Counted from the first letter of the stretch, positions 42,265-50,464 are shown. The stretch: 64,000 nucleotides of DNA from Gp1-AA133 sp964641665 (GCA_964641665.1 CAZXKO010000080.1:49539-113538), one strand, 5' to 3'. The notes: generated by a model from the sequence alone, not told the origin. Translations and numbers: made by a program.

Positions 42265-42747
42265 ATGCCTGAGCACTCGCCCGGTCTCTCCAGGACGATC
42301 GCCGTGGTTCGTGTGGCCACGGGCGTTCTCTTCCTTCTCTTCGGCGAATACAAAGTGGCGGGTCCCGGCTTCGCCCACGGCGGCTTCCAGCAATACCTTC
42401 AGGGCTACATTGGCGGAGACGCGGTCGCCTTCTACCGGCCCTTCCTGGCGCACCTCGTCCCGCCGCACGCCGTCTTCTTCGGCTACTTTGTCGGCGTGCT
42501 CGAGTTATGGATCGGCGTGTCGCTGGTTCTCGGATGGTGGGTGCGACCGGCTTCGGTGCTGGGCGCGATGTTCATGCTGAACCTGGTGCTCGCCACGTGG
42601 TGGGAACCCGGGCATGGGGTTGCCTTCTGGCGCTACTTCGGCGCGGAACTGGATAAAATTCCGCTGCTGTTCTTGTTCCTCATCTTCTACAGCGCGGCCG
42701 CCCGCCAGCCCCGGGGCAAAGATCGCCGCGCACGCCCGCGGGCGTAA
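42265..42747 (+). CDS. DoxX-family membrane protein
   Basis: A 160-aa, four-helix inner-membrane protein. Segments: VVRVATGVLFLLFGEYKVAG, FFGYFVGVLELWIGVSLVLG, VLGAMFMLNLVLATWW and IPLLFLFLIFYSAA, with the family's FGEYKV and ELWIG motifs. The C-terminal tail is short and basic. DoxX proteins are linked to oxidative-stress and quinone systems; the exact role here is unknown. Confidence 0.85.
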   Translation: MPEHSPGLSRTIAVVRVATGVLFLLFGEYKVAGPGFAHGGFQQYLQGYIGGDAVAFYRPFLAHLVPPHAVFFGYFVGVLELWIGVSLVLGWWVRPASVLGAMFMLNLVLATWWEPGHGVAFWRYFGAELDKIPLLFLFLIFYSAAARQPRGKDRRARPRA

Positions 42748-42808
42748 TTCGCGCGCAACCTCCAGTTTCGCTATTCTTGCTGTCCTGTTTACGTTTCCAA
42801 GGAGACAC

Positions 42809-44116
42809 ATGCGGAATCCAGCAAGAAAGCTATTGTTTTCTGTCCTTCTCATGTTGTGTGTGGCCACAGGTGTGACGCAGGTCGCCGCTGCCACACGACA
42901 CGTCGTGATTCGTCCTGGCCATCTTCTTGATGTGAAGACCGGCAACACCCTGGAAGGTCAGGCCATTGTGATCGAAGACGACAAGATTGTCAGCGTGGGC
43001 CCGGCCGCCGATGTGAAACCCGCTCCCGGGACCGAAACCATCGATATCCCCAACGCTACCGTTCTCCCTGGCCTCATTGACGCTCACACCCATCTCACCG
43101 CCGACACCGGCCAATTCGGTTACCAGGGCTTGGGAATTTCGGTGCCACGCGAGGCCCTCACCGGGGCCAAGAACGCGCGCATCACTCTGGAGGCAGGTTT
43201 TACGACTGTGCGCAATGTGGGCGCCAGTGGCTACAGCGATGTGGCCCTGCGCGACGCCATCAACGCCGGCGATGTTCCTGGGCCGCGCATGCTGGTAAGC
43301 GGTCCTCCGCTCGGCATTACGGGTGGCCACTGCGATGAGAACCTGCTCCCGTCCGAATTCCACTATCAGGCGGAAGGTGTCGCCGACGGCATCGAAGCGG
43401 TGCAGCACAAGGTGCGCGAAGTGATCAAGTACGGGGCGGACGTCATCAAGATTTGTGCGACCGGTGGTGTGATGTCGAAGGGTGACGACCCCAACGCATC
43501 GCAATACACGCTCGAAGAGATGAAGGCGATCGTCGCAGAAGCCCATCGCTTGGGACGCAAGGTGGCGGCCCACGCACACGGGGCGGAGGGCGTGCGCTGG
43601 GCATCCATTGCGGGCGTCGATTCCATCGAACACGGGCACCTCATGGACGATGAATCGATCGCTACTCTTAAGAAGAATGGGACGTACATCGTTCCCACCC
43701 TCTACCTCATCGACTGGAACCGCGAAAATCTCAGCGCGCGAAATGCGCCCGACTACATCGTCAAGAAAATGCAGACGGTCTCAGCCGCCGCACAGGGCAT
43801 TCTGAAGCGGGCCTTCGCGGCCGGGTTGAAAGTTGGCTTCGGGACCGACGCTGCCGTCTACCCCCATGGCTTGAATGCACATGAATTTGCCGTGTACGTG
43901 CGGCTGGGGATGACGCCGCTGCAGGCGATCCAGACCGCCACTGTGAATGACGCGGACCTGCTGGGCTGGTCGAATAGAGTCGGCACCATCGAAACCGGCA
44001 AGTGGGCTGACATCATTGCCGTCGACGGGGACCCACTGAAAGATGTCACGGCGCTTGAGCACGTGAAGTTCGTGATGAAAGGCGGGGAGGTCGTAAAGAA
44101 CGAATACGGGAAGTAG
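42809..44116 (+). CDS. Exported metal-dependent amidohydrolase (second paralogue)
   Basis: A 435-aa enzyme of the same family as the gene at 40109. The signal peptide is LLFSVLLMLCVATGVTQVAA. Ligands: HTH in LIDAHTHLTADTG, Lys in DVIKICATGG, His in AAHAHGAEG, His in SIEHGHLM and Asp in GFGTDAAVYPHG. ICATGGVMS is characteristic of Xaa-Pro dipeptidase-type amidohydrolases such as Sgx9260. ATG 42809 has AAGGAG upstream; the longer frame to 42614 overlaps the DoxX gene and is not used. Confidence 0.9.
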   Translation: MRNPARKLLFSVLLMLCVATGVTQVAAATRHVVIRPGHLLDVKTGNTLEGQAIVIEDDKIVSVGPAADVKPAPGTETIDIPNATVLPGLIDAHTHLTADTGQFGYQGLGISVPREALTGAKNARITLEAGFTTVRNVGASGYSDVALRDAINAGDVPGPRMLVSGPPLGITGGHCDENLLPSEFHYQAEGVADGIEAVQHKVREVIKYGADVIKICATGGVMSKGDDPNASQYTLEEMKAIVAEAHRLGRKVAAHAHGAEGVRWASIAGVDSIEHGHLMDDESIATLKKNGTYIVPTLYLIDWNRENLSARNAPDYIVKKMQTVSAAAQGILKRAFAAGLKVGFGTDAAVYPHGLNAHEFAVYVRLGMTPLQAIQTATVNDADLLGWSNRVGTIETGKWADIIAVDGDPLKDVTALEHVKFVMKGGEVVKNEYGK

Positions 44117-44149
44117 AGTGCTTTGAATCAGGAGTCCCAAGTTGCCGCG

Positions 44150-44206
44150 GCAAAACGCGCCGCGGCCGCACAGGCGAGGGCGTCTGTGCCTACGTGGTTC
44201 GTGCCG
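44150..44206 (+). repeat. Intergenic hairpin plus repeated unit
   Basis: GCCGCGGC ... GCCGCGGC (44150-44168) is a GC-rich inverted repeat, followed by GAGGGCGTCTGTGCCTACG and TGGTTCGTGCCG (44176-44206). That second unit matches 33092-33122 almost base for base. Confidence 0.6.
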
Positions 44207-44260
44207 GTTAACTGCGTTTGCCGGAGTGCCGGTGAGTGTTTCGAAAATCCTGACGAGCGA

Positions 44261-44286
44261 CGAAAAGGCCGGCTTCGCAGCCGGCC
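44261..44286 (-). terminator. Rho-independent terminator of the HU gene
   Basis: On the minus strand GGCCGGCTGCGAAGCCGGCC (44286-44267) forms an 8-bp stem followed by TTTTCG. It lies 29 nt after the HU stop codon. Confidence 0.8.
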
Positions 44287-44314
44287 TCTTTGCTTGCATC
44301 CCGAAAAAGAAAAA

Positions 44315-44608
44315 TTACTTCTTGGGAGCGATCGCGTCCTTGGCAGCCTTGGCGACACGGAACTTCACCACGGTCTTGGCCTTGATCTGGATCGGCTCAC
44401 CCGTCTGGGGATTGCGTCCAACACGAGCCTTCCGATGCGCTTTCACCAGGCGGCCGAGGCCGGGAACCACGAACACGCCATTCTTCTTCGTCTCTTTGAT
44501 GGCGGTGTCTGCGAGGTGCTCGAGGAACGCCGCTGCCGTCTTGTTCGGCGTCTCCAGCTTCTCTGCCAGGTGACGCACCAGTTGGGTCTTGGTTAAACCT
44601 GAAGCCAT
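44315..44608 (-). CDS. HU-family DNA-binding protein
   Basis: A 97-aa nucleoid protein. It has the HU dimer helices (LTKTQLVRHLAEKLE, KTAAAFLEHLADTAIKE) and the DNA-binding arm region (FVVPGLGRLVKAHRKARVGR, NPQTGEPIQIKAKTVVKFR) ending VAKAAKDAIAPKK. The P at the arm tip (NPQTGE) is the conserved intercalating proline. GAGGAGG lies 6 nt before the ATG, and a terminator follows, so it is monocistronic. Confidence 0.95.
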   Translation of the reverse strand: MASGLTKTQLVRHLAEKLETPNKTAAAFLEHLADTAIKETKKNGVFVVPGLGRLVKAHRKARVGRNPQTGEPIQIKAKTVVKFRVAKAAKDAIAPKK

Positions 44609-44689
44609 GAATCCTCCTCAATGGAACTACATGTGGTTGCGATGTGCGCCATCTTATACCACTCATCCTGTGGAAAAGTAGTGTTTTAG

Positions 44690-44710
44690 CCGCATTTTAC
44701 GCGGTTTTTT
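44690..44710 (+). terminator. Rho-independent-like terminator with no obvious gene
   Basis: CCGCATTTTACGCGG followed by TTTTTT on the + strand. The nearest rightward gene upstream ends at 44116, beyond the HU gene on the other strand. It may stop antisense transcription, shield the next promoter or end a small RNA. Confidence 0.5.
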
Positions 44711-44868
44711 CAAAGGGGGTCCATGAGAAGGTACGAAAAACGGCCCTTCCGCAGCATAGGGCATCGAAACCGCCCGCCCCAAGCACTGCGGAAGACACCT
44801 GAAGCCTCCGGGCACGAAGTGCCGGTGCGCGCGCTTCCGGGGTGCCATAATGGGAAAGGAGGGTGTTC

Positions 44869-45525
44869 GTGAGCTGCGCGATCTGTGAAATCCGCAAGGA
44901 AAAGCGCTTCTGCCCCGCGGTGCACGGCCGCATTTGCCCGCAGTGTTGCGGCGAACAGCGCGAAGTAACCCTCGATTGCCCGAGTGACTGTCCCTACCTG
45001 CAACAGGCGCGGGAGCACGAAAAGCCGCGTTCCGCGGGCGAACTAGACGCCGCTGCGCTGTTCACGCGAGTGCACTTGGGCGACCAGTTTCTCTACGAGC
45101 ACGAACACCTGATCATGGGATTGAGCTACGCGCTGTGCCGCAGCGCGCGCGCGGACAAGACTCTGCACGACCGCGACTTGATTGCCGGGATCACGTCCCT
45201 GGCGCGCAGCTACGAGCGGCTGGTGAACTCCGGCCTGCACTATGAGGAACCTATCCAGGGTGCCGCGCAGCAAGCCGTGGCGGCGGGACTGCAGAACATG
45301 GTGAACGAGTACCGGGAGGCGGAGCAAAAGCACACCGGCTTTATCCGGCTGCGCGACTCAGATGTTCTGAAGGGGCTGGTCTTCCTGGTTCGCATGGCCC
45401 ATGGCCGGACGTCCGGCCGGCCCAAGTCACGCGCCTTTGTGGATTTCCTGGAGAAGCAATTTCCCGAGAAGGAATCCACGCTCGCGTCGCCCGAGGCGGC
45501 GGGCAGCCGGATCATTGTCCCCTAG
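44869..45525 (+). CDS. Cys-rich zinc-binding-type hypothetical protein
   Basis: A 218-aa protein. The first 45 residues hold eight cysteines in zinc-ribbon-like spacing (CAICEIRKEKRFCP, CPQCCGEQREVTLDCPSDCP). The rest is helical (HLIMGLSYALCRSARADKTL, AAQQAVAAGLQNMVNEYREA) and ends near SRAFVDFLEKQFPE. I do not recognise the family. The GTG at 44869 is preferred because AGGAGG lies exactly 6 nt upstream; a GTG at 44863 is too close. Confidence 0.75.
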   Translation: MSCAICEIRKEKRFCPAVHGRICPQCCGEQREVTLDCPSDCPYLQQAREHEKPRSAGELDAAALFTRVHLGDQFLYEHEHLIMGLSYALCRSARADKTLHDRDLIAGITSLARSYERLVNSGLHYEEPIQGAAQQAVAAGLQNMVNEYREAEQKHTGFIRLRDSDVLKGLVFLVRMAHGRTSGRPKSRAFVDFLEKQFPEKESTLASPEAAGSRIIVP

Positions 45526-46049
45526 ACTGCTTTCTTCTTTCCCGCGTTCTTCTGTCCTGTCTTCACTTCTTCGAGCTTACGGACGACCTGGCCGGGCGGC
45601 AGGGCGTCGCGCAACTCCTCGACGGTTTTTTTCAAGACGGGATGCAGCACGCCGGGTGCGATCTCGGCCAGTGGCTCCAGCACAAAGCGGCGCTCGTGAA
45701 GGGCCGGATGCGGAATGGTCAGGCCCTCGGCGTTTACGATCGAGCGCCCGAACAGCAGGATGTCGATATCGATGGTGCGCGGCCCCTTATTCGAGGTGCG
45801 CCGGCGGCCCATTTTGCGCTCCAGGTCGAGCAGCATTTTCAGCAGTTGCCGGGGCATCTTTGTGGTTTCAAGCACGAGAGCGCAGTTCAGGAACCAGGGC
45901 TGCGCGGTGAACTCAACTGGCTCGGTTTCGTAAAACGACGACCGCGCAACCACTTTTCCGAGGGTTCCCAGGGCGGTGATGGCCGTCTCGAGGTGCCGGC
46001 TGCGATCTCCAACATTCGAGCCAAGTGAGAGATAGACGCGTTTGCGCAC
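45522..46049 (-). CDS. folK: 6-hydroxymethyl-7,8-dihydropterin pyrophosphokinase
   Basis: Transfers pyrophosphate from ATP to the pterin in folate synthesis (175 aa). Marks: RVYLSLGSNVGDRSRHLETA, SSFYETEPVEFTAQPWFLN, LERKMGRRRTSNKGPRTIDI, DIDILLFG and IPHPALHERRFVLEPLAEIA. The start GTG 46049 precedes the conserved first strand; a longer frame to 46169 lacks support. The C-terminal 25 residues are a Lys-rich tail. Its stop overlaps the convergent upstream gene by 4 nt. Confidence 0.92.
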   Translation of the reverse strand: MRKRVYLSLGSNVGDRSRHLETAITALGTLGKVVARSSFYETEPVEFTAQPWFLNCALVLETTKMPRQLLKMLLDLERKMGRRRTSNKGPRTIDIDILLFGRSIVNAEGLTIPHPALHERRFVLEPLAEIAPGVLHPVLKKTVEELRDALPPGQVVRKLEEVKTGQKNAGKKKAV

Positions 46050-46224
46050 GGGCAACAGTGTCGGATTTCGGCCGGCGGATGGCCAGCAAAAAATCGGCGG
46101 CAGGCCGGCTTCCGAGCACAAATCTGACCGCCCGGAAGGACGATGACGGCTCGCGAGGGAGGGCAGCACCGGCTATTACCTTGGTGCCTTTAACCGCTCC
46201 CATCGCGGTACTAGAGTAGACAGC

Positions 46225-46914
46225 ATGAACCTGGAGTCCTTGCTCGTGTGTCGCGACGCGGAGGTGGTCCGCGTCCTGCAGCCCACGCTGGAAAAGCTCT
46301 CAATCGACGTCGAGGTTTCGGCGGCGGCCCGCTCTGGCGCCGAGATCCTTTCAACCGCCAAGTTCGACGCCGTGATTGTCGACTGTGACGATCTGGAGGG
46401 AGGCATGGACGTGCTGCGCAGCCTCCGCAAGAACCCCAGCAACAAAACCTCGGTTTCGTTCGCCATCCTGAATGGCAAGACCACCACCCATCAGGCGTTC
46501 GAGATAGGCGCGAATTTCGTGCTGCAGAAACCGGTCACCACCGCCGGCACGCTGCGCTGCTTCCATACTGCGCTGGCCTTCATGGTCCGCGAGAAGCGCC
46601 GCTACTTCCGTTGCTCGATTGAGGTTCCGGTTGTGCTGATCTCTAACCAGGGCGAGGAAATGAAGGCCACGGCCACCAATCTGAGCGAGGGCGGGATGGC
46701 CATCCGTCTCGAGGGCGCGTTGACCAAGAAGTCTGGTCTGAAGGTGCGTTTTGCCCTCCCCGACACCAAGATCACGATGGAGCCAAAAGCCGAACTTGCC
46801 TGGGCTGACGAGCTGGGGCGAGCCGGCATCAAGTTCGTCGACGTGCCCGAAAGCTCGCGCGAGCAACTGGAGAAGTGGATCTTGCGGCGCATTGAGAGAA
46901 ACGCGCGGTCGTAA
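46225..46914 (+). CDS. Receiver-like plus PilZ domain protein
   Basis: A 229-aa protein with an N-terminal response-regulator-like domain (1-118; candidate phosphoacceptor Asp53 in FDAVIVDCDD and Lys102 in LQKPV) and a C-terminal PilZ domain (about 122-225). PilZ c-di-GMP residues are present: REKRRYFRC (basic motif, 122-130) and NLSEGG (152-157). It is probably a cytoplasmic c-di-GMP effector, and the GGDEF/HD-GYP protein at 50.5 kb is a possible supplier of that signal. The receiver keeps few acidic-pocket residues, so phosphorylation is uncertain. Confidence 0.85.
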   Translation: MNLESLLVCRDAEVVRVLQPTLEKLSIDVEVSAAARSGAEILSTAKFDAVIVDCDDLEGGMDVLRSLRKNPSNKTSVSFAILNGKTTTHQAFEIGANFVLQKPVTTAGTLRCFHTALAFMVREKRRYFRCSIEVPVVLISNQGEEMKATATNLSEGGMAIRLEGALTKKSGLKVRFALPDTKITMEPKAELAWADELGRAGIKFVDVPESSREQLEKWILRRIERNARS

Positions 46915-47077
46915 CCGGGCGACCGGGCGTCTTTTTCCGCGCAGAGACTGGCCGGAAATCCAACTTGCCAGGCCGCCCCACAACGAACCAAGGCAGCCCA
47001 TCCTTGCGGTATCCAGCTAGAGACTTGTATCCCATGTGCACCGTGGCTAGTTTTTGAAGAGGGATAGGAGTGTCCAA

Positions 47078-47317
47078 TTGGCTAGGTTTGTTCACAACAT
47101 GAAGATCGCACGGGTCCAGCGCACCCTGCGCTGGCTGGAAGAGGATGTGCCGCTGCTCAATCTGCGGGTGAAGGATCTGTCGCCGGAGCGACAGAAGATC
47201 GCGAAGCGCTTTGCCGCCAGCATGATCGACCATACCCGGGCCGAACTTGAGAGGTTGATGGAAGAGCACGCAGAGGAAAAGGACGTTGCTGAATTTCCCT
47301 GCGAACCGGCGGATTGA
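47078..47317 (+). CDS. Small helical hypothetical protein
   Basis: A 79-aa protein I do not recognise. Charged helices (MKIARVQRTLRWLEEDVPLL, LSPERQKIAKRFAASMIDHT, RAELERLMEEHAEEKDVAEF) and no signal peptide. TTG 47078 is preferred because AGGAG lies 7 nt upstream; a TTG at 47054 and an ATG at 47099 are alternatives. Confidence 0.6.
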   Translation: MARFVHNMKIARVQRTLRWLEEDVPLLNLRVKDLSPERQKIAKRFAASMIDHTRAELERLMEEHAEEKDVAEFPCEPAD

Positions 47318-47333
47318 GGCCTTCTTTAGGCGT

Positions 47334-48239
47334 TTAAGCGGTATGTCCAGCCATGACGTGGGCGGCGGGAGCCGCGGCTTGCGCCACTTCTTCGATCGAG
47401 GTTTCTTCCCACAGAGTCCGGTCGCGCAGCAGGCGTGACACCAGGGCGGTGTGCATGGCGTGGCCTGCGCGGTCGGCGACGATGTTGCCGAGAATCTGCT
47501 TTCCTGCCAGCGCCAGGTCGCCGATCAAATCCAGCACCTTGTGTCGCACGAATTCGTCGCGATAGCGCAGCGGTGGGTTCATCACCTCATGGCGGGTAAG
47601 CACGATGGCGTTTTCGATTGAGGCGCCGCGAATCAGTCCCTGCTGTCGCATGGCATCCGCTTCGTGCAGGAAGCCGAAGGTGCGGGCCGGGGCGATCTCG
47701 CGCAGGTAATTGCCGTCGGAGAGGTCGACGCGGAAGGTTTCCCGGCCAATGAGCGGGTGTGGAAAATCGATAGTGTAGGAGACCGAGTAGCTGTCGGCGG
47801 GATAGATCGCGATGAACTTATTTCCCTCGCGCAGTTCAAGCTCACGCCGGATGCGCATGTAAGAGCGGGGACGGCGCTGCTTGCGAATGCCCGCATTTTG
47901 AATCATTTCTACGAAGGGGCGGGCACTGCCGTCGAGTATCGGCAATTCGAGGTTGTCGAGTTCCACGATTGCGTTGTCGATGCCGGTGCCGATGAAAGCG
48001 GACAGCAAGTGCTCGGTAGTGGAGATGAGCACGCCTTTCTTCATCAGGCTGGTGGCGTAGCTGACGCGGGCGACGTTGCGCCCGGTGGCCTCGACTTCGA
48101 AGTCGTCCAGGTCGGTGCGGTGGAACACGATGCCGGAACCGGAGGGCGCCGGCAGGATTCTGAGTTGGACGGGAGCACCGCTGTGGAGACCGATCCCCTT
48201 GCAAGCTACGGCCGATCGGATTGTCTGTTCTTGCTTCAA
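47334..48239 (-). CDS. lpxC: UDP-3-O-acyl-N-acetylglucosamine deacetylase
   Basis: The committed zinc enzyme of lipid A synthesis (301 aa). KGIGLHSGAPVQLRI at the N terminus, the zinc His77 in STTEHLLSAFIG, LDGSARPFVEMI, ARTFGFLHEADAMRQQGLI, and the second His/Asp pair in RHKVLDLIGDLALAG, with the catalytic His in AGHAMHTALV. Its presence shows an LPS-containing outer membrane. Not clustered with other lpx genes here. Confidence 0.95.
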   Translation of the reverse strand: MKQEQTIRSAVACKGIGLHSGAPVQLRILPAPSGSGIVFHRTDLDDFEVEATGRNVARVSYATSLMKKGVLISTTEHLLSAFIGTGIDNAIVELDNLELPILDGSARPFVEMIQNAGIRKQRRPRSYMRIRRELELREGNKFIAIYPADSYSVSYTIDFPHPLIGRETFRVDLSDGNYLREIAPARTFGFLHEADAMRQQGLIRGASIENAIVLTRHEVMNPPLRYRDEFVRHKVLDLIGDLALAGKQILGNIVADRAGHAMHTALVSRLLRDRTLWEETSIEEVAQAAAPAAHVMAGHTA

Positions 48240-48353
48240 AGGGGAGGGCTGATGTGTCTGATCCCGACCAGCTTACAGGCGGAGTCGGATTTCCGTATGT
48301 GGTAAATTCGCCACACTCCGTGGTACGGCGGGAACGGCTGGAAACCGCGGCTG

Positions 48354-48389
48354 GCCGCTATCTGGTTGATATTCATGGGAGATAGCCGC
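48354..48389. other. Inverted repeat upstream of lpxC
   Basis: GCTATCT (48357-48363) pairs with AGATAGC (48380-48386), 16-nt loop. It lies 118 bp upstream of the lpxC start, in the gap that otherwise carries only element 6. Confidence 0.3.
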
Positions 48390-48440
48390 CGTGTCAGGGG
48401 GAGTACCGTGGAAGTACAACACACTTTGGATTTTTGAGGC

Positions 48441-48533
48441 GGTGTTGGGTCTTGGGTGTTGGGTCTTAGGCCTCAACCGATGAGTCCTGTGACGATCGAA
48501 ATCCTACCCAAGACCCAACACCCAAGACCTGGG
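48441..48533. repeat. Inverted short-word repeat, element 6 (TTGGGTCTTGGGTG words)
   Basis: Left arm 48441-48475: GGTGTTGGGTCTTGGGTG, TTGGGTCTTAGG. Right arm 48504-48533: CCTACCCAAGACCCAACACC, CAAGACCTGGG, the inverted words, 28 bp apart. The right arm touches the stop codon (48534) of the leftward gene. Its words are close to those at 50394-50464. Confidence 0.75.
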
Positions 48534-49349
48534 TTATTTCTTCTTGAGCAGATCGCCTGGGGCGTAGGTCGGTTTGGCGGCGAACATGGAATCGCTCAGG
48601 TTGTTGTTATAGGTGACGGTGTTCAAGAAGCGCTGGTTCGACATGTCTCCGTTGTAATAGCGCGTGACGCTGTATGGCGTCATGATGCCTTGCGTCGGGC
48701 GGTAGGCGTCGTAAACCTCTTCCTCGGTGTTGCGGAGATTGTCGGCGGGATCGCGCCAGGTGAAGCTCCTCTTGATGGGAAGATGAGTCGTAGTGTCGAG
48801 ATAGAGCGTCACGCTGTCATCGTGGGCGTTCATGATGCTGACCTGGTCGGCGGGCTTATCGGCGGCTACGGCAGCGCCGTCGTAGAAGAGGGCAACGCCC
48901 GGTTCCTTCAGCCAGCGGCGCAGCACCCACTCCAGGGAATGCGAGCGCCGCCGCAAGTAGTCGGCCACGACTTTTGCGTCCTGCTCCGCCGTGCCTTTGT
49001 AAGTTACTTCGTACGCGTGGTCGCCGTTGTAGACGTAGGCGACGTCGCGCTGCTTGGTGACCTCGATGCGCTCCTTATCGGGAAATCTCACGAAGCGCCA
49101 GAACAGAATGCCAGTGCTGGTGGTCTCGCCGTGGTGAAAGCTGTAGGTTCGCCCTGCCTGGCTCATATCCTGAAGATCGAGGTACGCCTGACCGCCCAGC
49201 GCCTGGATCGCCTGATCGAGCAAGGTCTTCGCCTTGGTGGCGTTTTGCTGGGCTTCGGGGGAAATGGGCGTAGTTTGTGCGCCGGCCTGGGCCGATGATT
49301 GGCCAGGTGCGAAAAGGCTGAAGAATAGGAGAAAAAGAAGTGGCCGCAT
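48534..49349 (-). CDS. Exported outer-membrane lipoprotein-sorting-like protein
   Basis: A 271-aa protein with a signal peptide (LLFLLFFSLFAPGQSSAQA). The mature part has the strand pattern of LolA-type domains: LLDQAIQALGGQAYLDLQDM, FWRFVRFPDKERIEVT, VSIMNAHDDSVTLYLDTTTH, LPIKRSFTWRDP, TPYSVTRYYNGDMSNQRFLN. It probably handles a lipid or lipoprotein in the periplasm; classical LolA function is not shown. Distantly similar in layout to the protein at 13202-14044. Confidence 0.7.
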   Translation of the reverse strand: MRPLLFLLFFSLFAPGQSSAQAGAQTTPISPEAQQNATKAKTLLDQAIQALGGQAYLDLQDMSQAGRTYSFHHGETTSTGILFWRFVRFPDKERIEVTKQRDVAYVYNGDHAYEVTYKGTAEQDAKVVADYLRRRSHSLEWVLRRWLKEPGVALFYDGAAVAADKPADQVSIMNAHDDSVTLYLDTTTHLPIKRSFTWRDPADNLRNTEEEVYDAYRPTQGIMTPYSVTRYYNGDMSNQRFLNTVTYNNNLSDSMFAAKPTYAPGDLLKKK

Positions 49350-49430
49350 GATCTTAAGAAGTTAGACGCTGAAAGCCGGGCTTTTCGCTGTATGAGCCGG
49401 GGAAAAGCAAACGCCCGGCAGTGGGCTCGG

Positions 49431-50216
49431 CTATCCCGCGAGCACCGCTCCTCCGTTCACGTTGAAGACTTCCCCCGTAATAAAACCTGCGTGTTCGGTA
49501 CACAAGAACAAGATGGGCGCGGCGATCTCCTCGGGAGTGCCTACTCGGCCAAGGGGTATGGTCGCGAAGATCCGGTCGCGGGTTACAGGATCGTTCAGGG
49601 CGGGCTCCGACATGTCGGTGGCGACCCAGCCCGGGGCCACGCAATTCACGTAGATCTTGTCACTGGCCAGTTCGGTGGAGAGTCCTTTCACCATGCTGAT
49701 CAGGGCGCCCTTGGTGGCGGCGTAGTCCGCGTGATAGGCCTCGCCGCGCTGGCCGGCGGTGGAGCTGATGAGGACGATGTGGCCGACTTGGCCGGCGCCC
49801 GATTTGTTCTGCAGCTTCATTTGGGCGACGGCATGCTTCACCAGGGAGAATACGCTATCGAGATTGACGGCGACGGTGCCGCGCCACTGCTCGTCGCTCA
49901 TGCGGTCAACAGGAGCGTCGACGGGCGGCCAGATGCCGTGGTTCGCCACCAGGACGTCGAGCCGGCCGAAACGCTTCACGGTGGCCTCCACCAGATCGCG
50001 AGCGGCATCGAATCCGTTCAGATCGCAGCTCACGGCAGCGCAGCGCTCGGTGCCGCAATCCTGCACCAGTTTCCCGGCAGTGGCTTTCGCGGCCCGGTAG
50101 TTGAACACGACGCGCGCGCCGGCTGCGACGAAGGTGCGTACGGTGGCGGCGCCAATGCCGCGAGATCCGCCCGTGATGAGGGCCACTTTGCCTTCGAGGG
50201 AGAGAGTAACGGGCAT
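49431..50216 (-). CDS. SDR-family oxidoreductase (FabG-like)
   Basis: A 261-aa short-chain dehydrogenase. TGGSRGIG cofactor loop near residue 14, NNAG replaced by VANHG, catalytic Ser/Tyr/Lys in VLISSTAGQRGEAYHADYAA followed by TKGALISMV, and FITGEVFNVNGGAVLAG at the C terminus. The Tyr-x3-Lys reads YAATK. It resembles 3-oxoacyl-ACP reductases but the substrate is unknown. I chose ATG 50216 as the conserved start. Confidence 0.85.
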   Translation of the reverse strand: MPVTLSLEGKVALITGGSRGIGAATVRTFVAAGARVVFNYRAAKATAGKLVQDCGTERCAAVSCDLNGFDAARDLVEATVKRFGRLDVLVANHGIWPPVDAPVDRMSDEQWRGTVAVNLDSVFSLVKHAVAQMKLQNKSGAGQVGHIVLISSTAGQRGEAYHADYAATKGALISMVKGLSTELASDKIYVNCVAPGWVATDMSEPALNDPVTRDRIFATIPLGRVGTPEEIAAPILFLCTEHAGFITGEVFNVNGGAVLAG

Positions 50217-50280
50217 GCTGGTAGTTTCAGGGTTCCGGACGAGAGTTGGCAAGTGGGATCACGGCCGCGAGCACGTTGGA

Positions 50281-50392
50281 AAGCTTTTAACCGCAGAGGA
50301 CGCAGAGGTTCGCAGAGGGCACGGAGAAAAAAGCTTTTAACCGCAAAGGACGCGAAGACGGCGCAAAGGGCGCAAACGGCACAAAGAAAAAC
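50281..50392 (+). repeat. Tandem ACCGCAGAGGACGCAGAGG-type repeat
   Basis: Two tandem units of about 50-60 bp, each starting AAGCTTTTAACCGCA: the first continues GAGGACGCAGAGGTTCGCAG, the second AAGGACGCGAAGACGGCGCA. The words are related to the ACACAGAGG element at 4.1-4.3 kb. It occupies the gap between the SDR and the GGDEF/HD-GYP gene. Confidence 0.75.
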
Positions 50393-50393
50393 C

Positions 50394-50464
50394 AACTCCC
50401 AAGACCTAAGGCCCGAGACCCGACACCTGACACCTGAGACCTGACACCTGGCACATGCCACCTG
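50394..50464 (+). repeat. Short-word tandem (GACACCTGA words)
   Basis: Serial words CCCAAGACCTAAGGCC, CGAGACCCGACACCTG, ACACCTGAGACCTG, ACACCTGGCACATG run to 4 bp before the stop codon (50469) of the leftward signalling gene. No inverted second arm is seen here; the words resemble the right arm of element 6. Confidence 0.7.
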
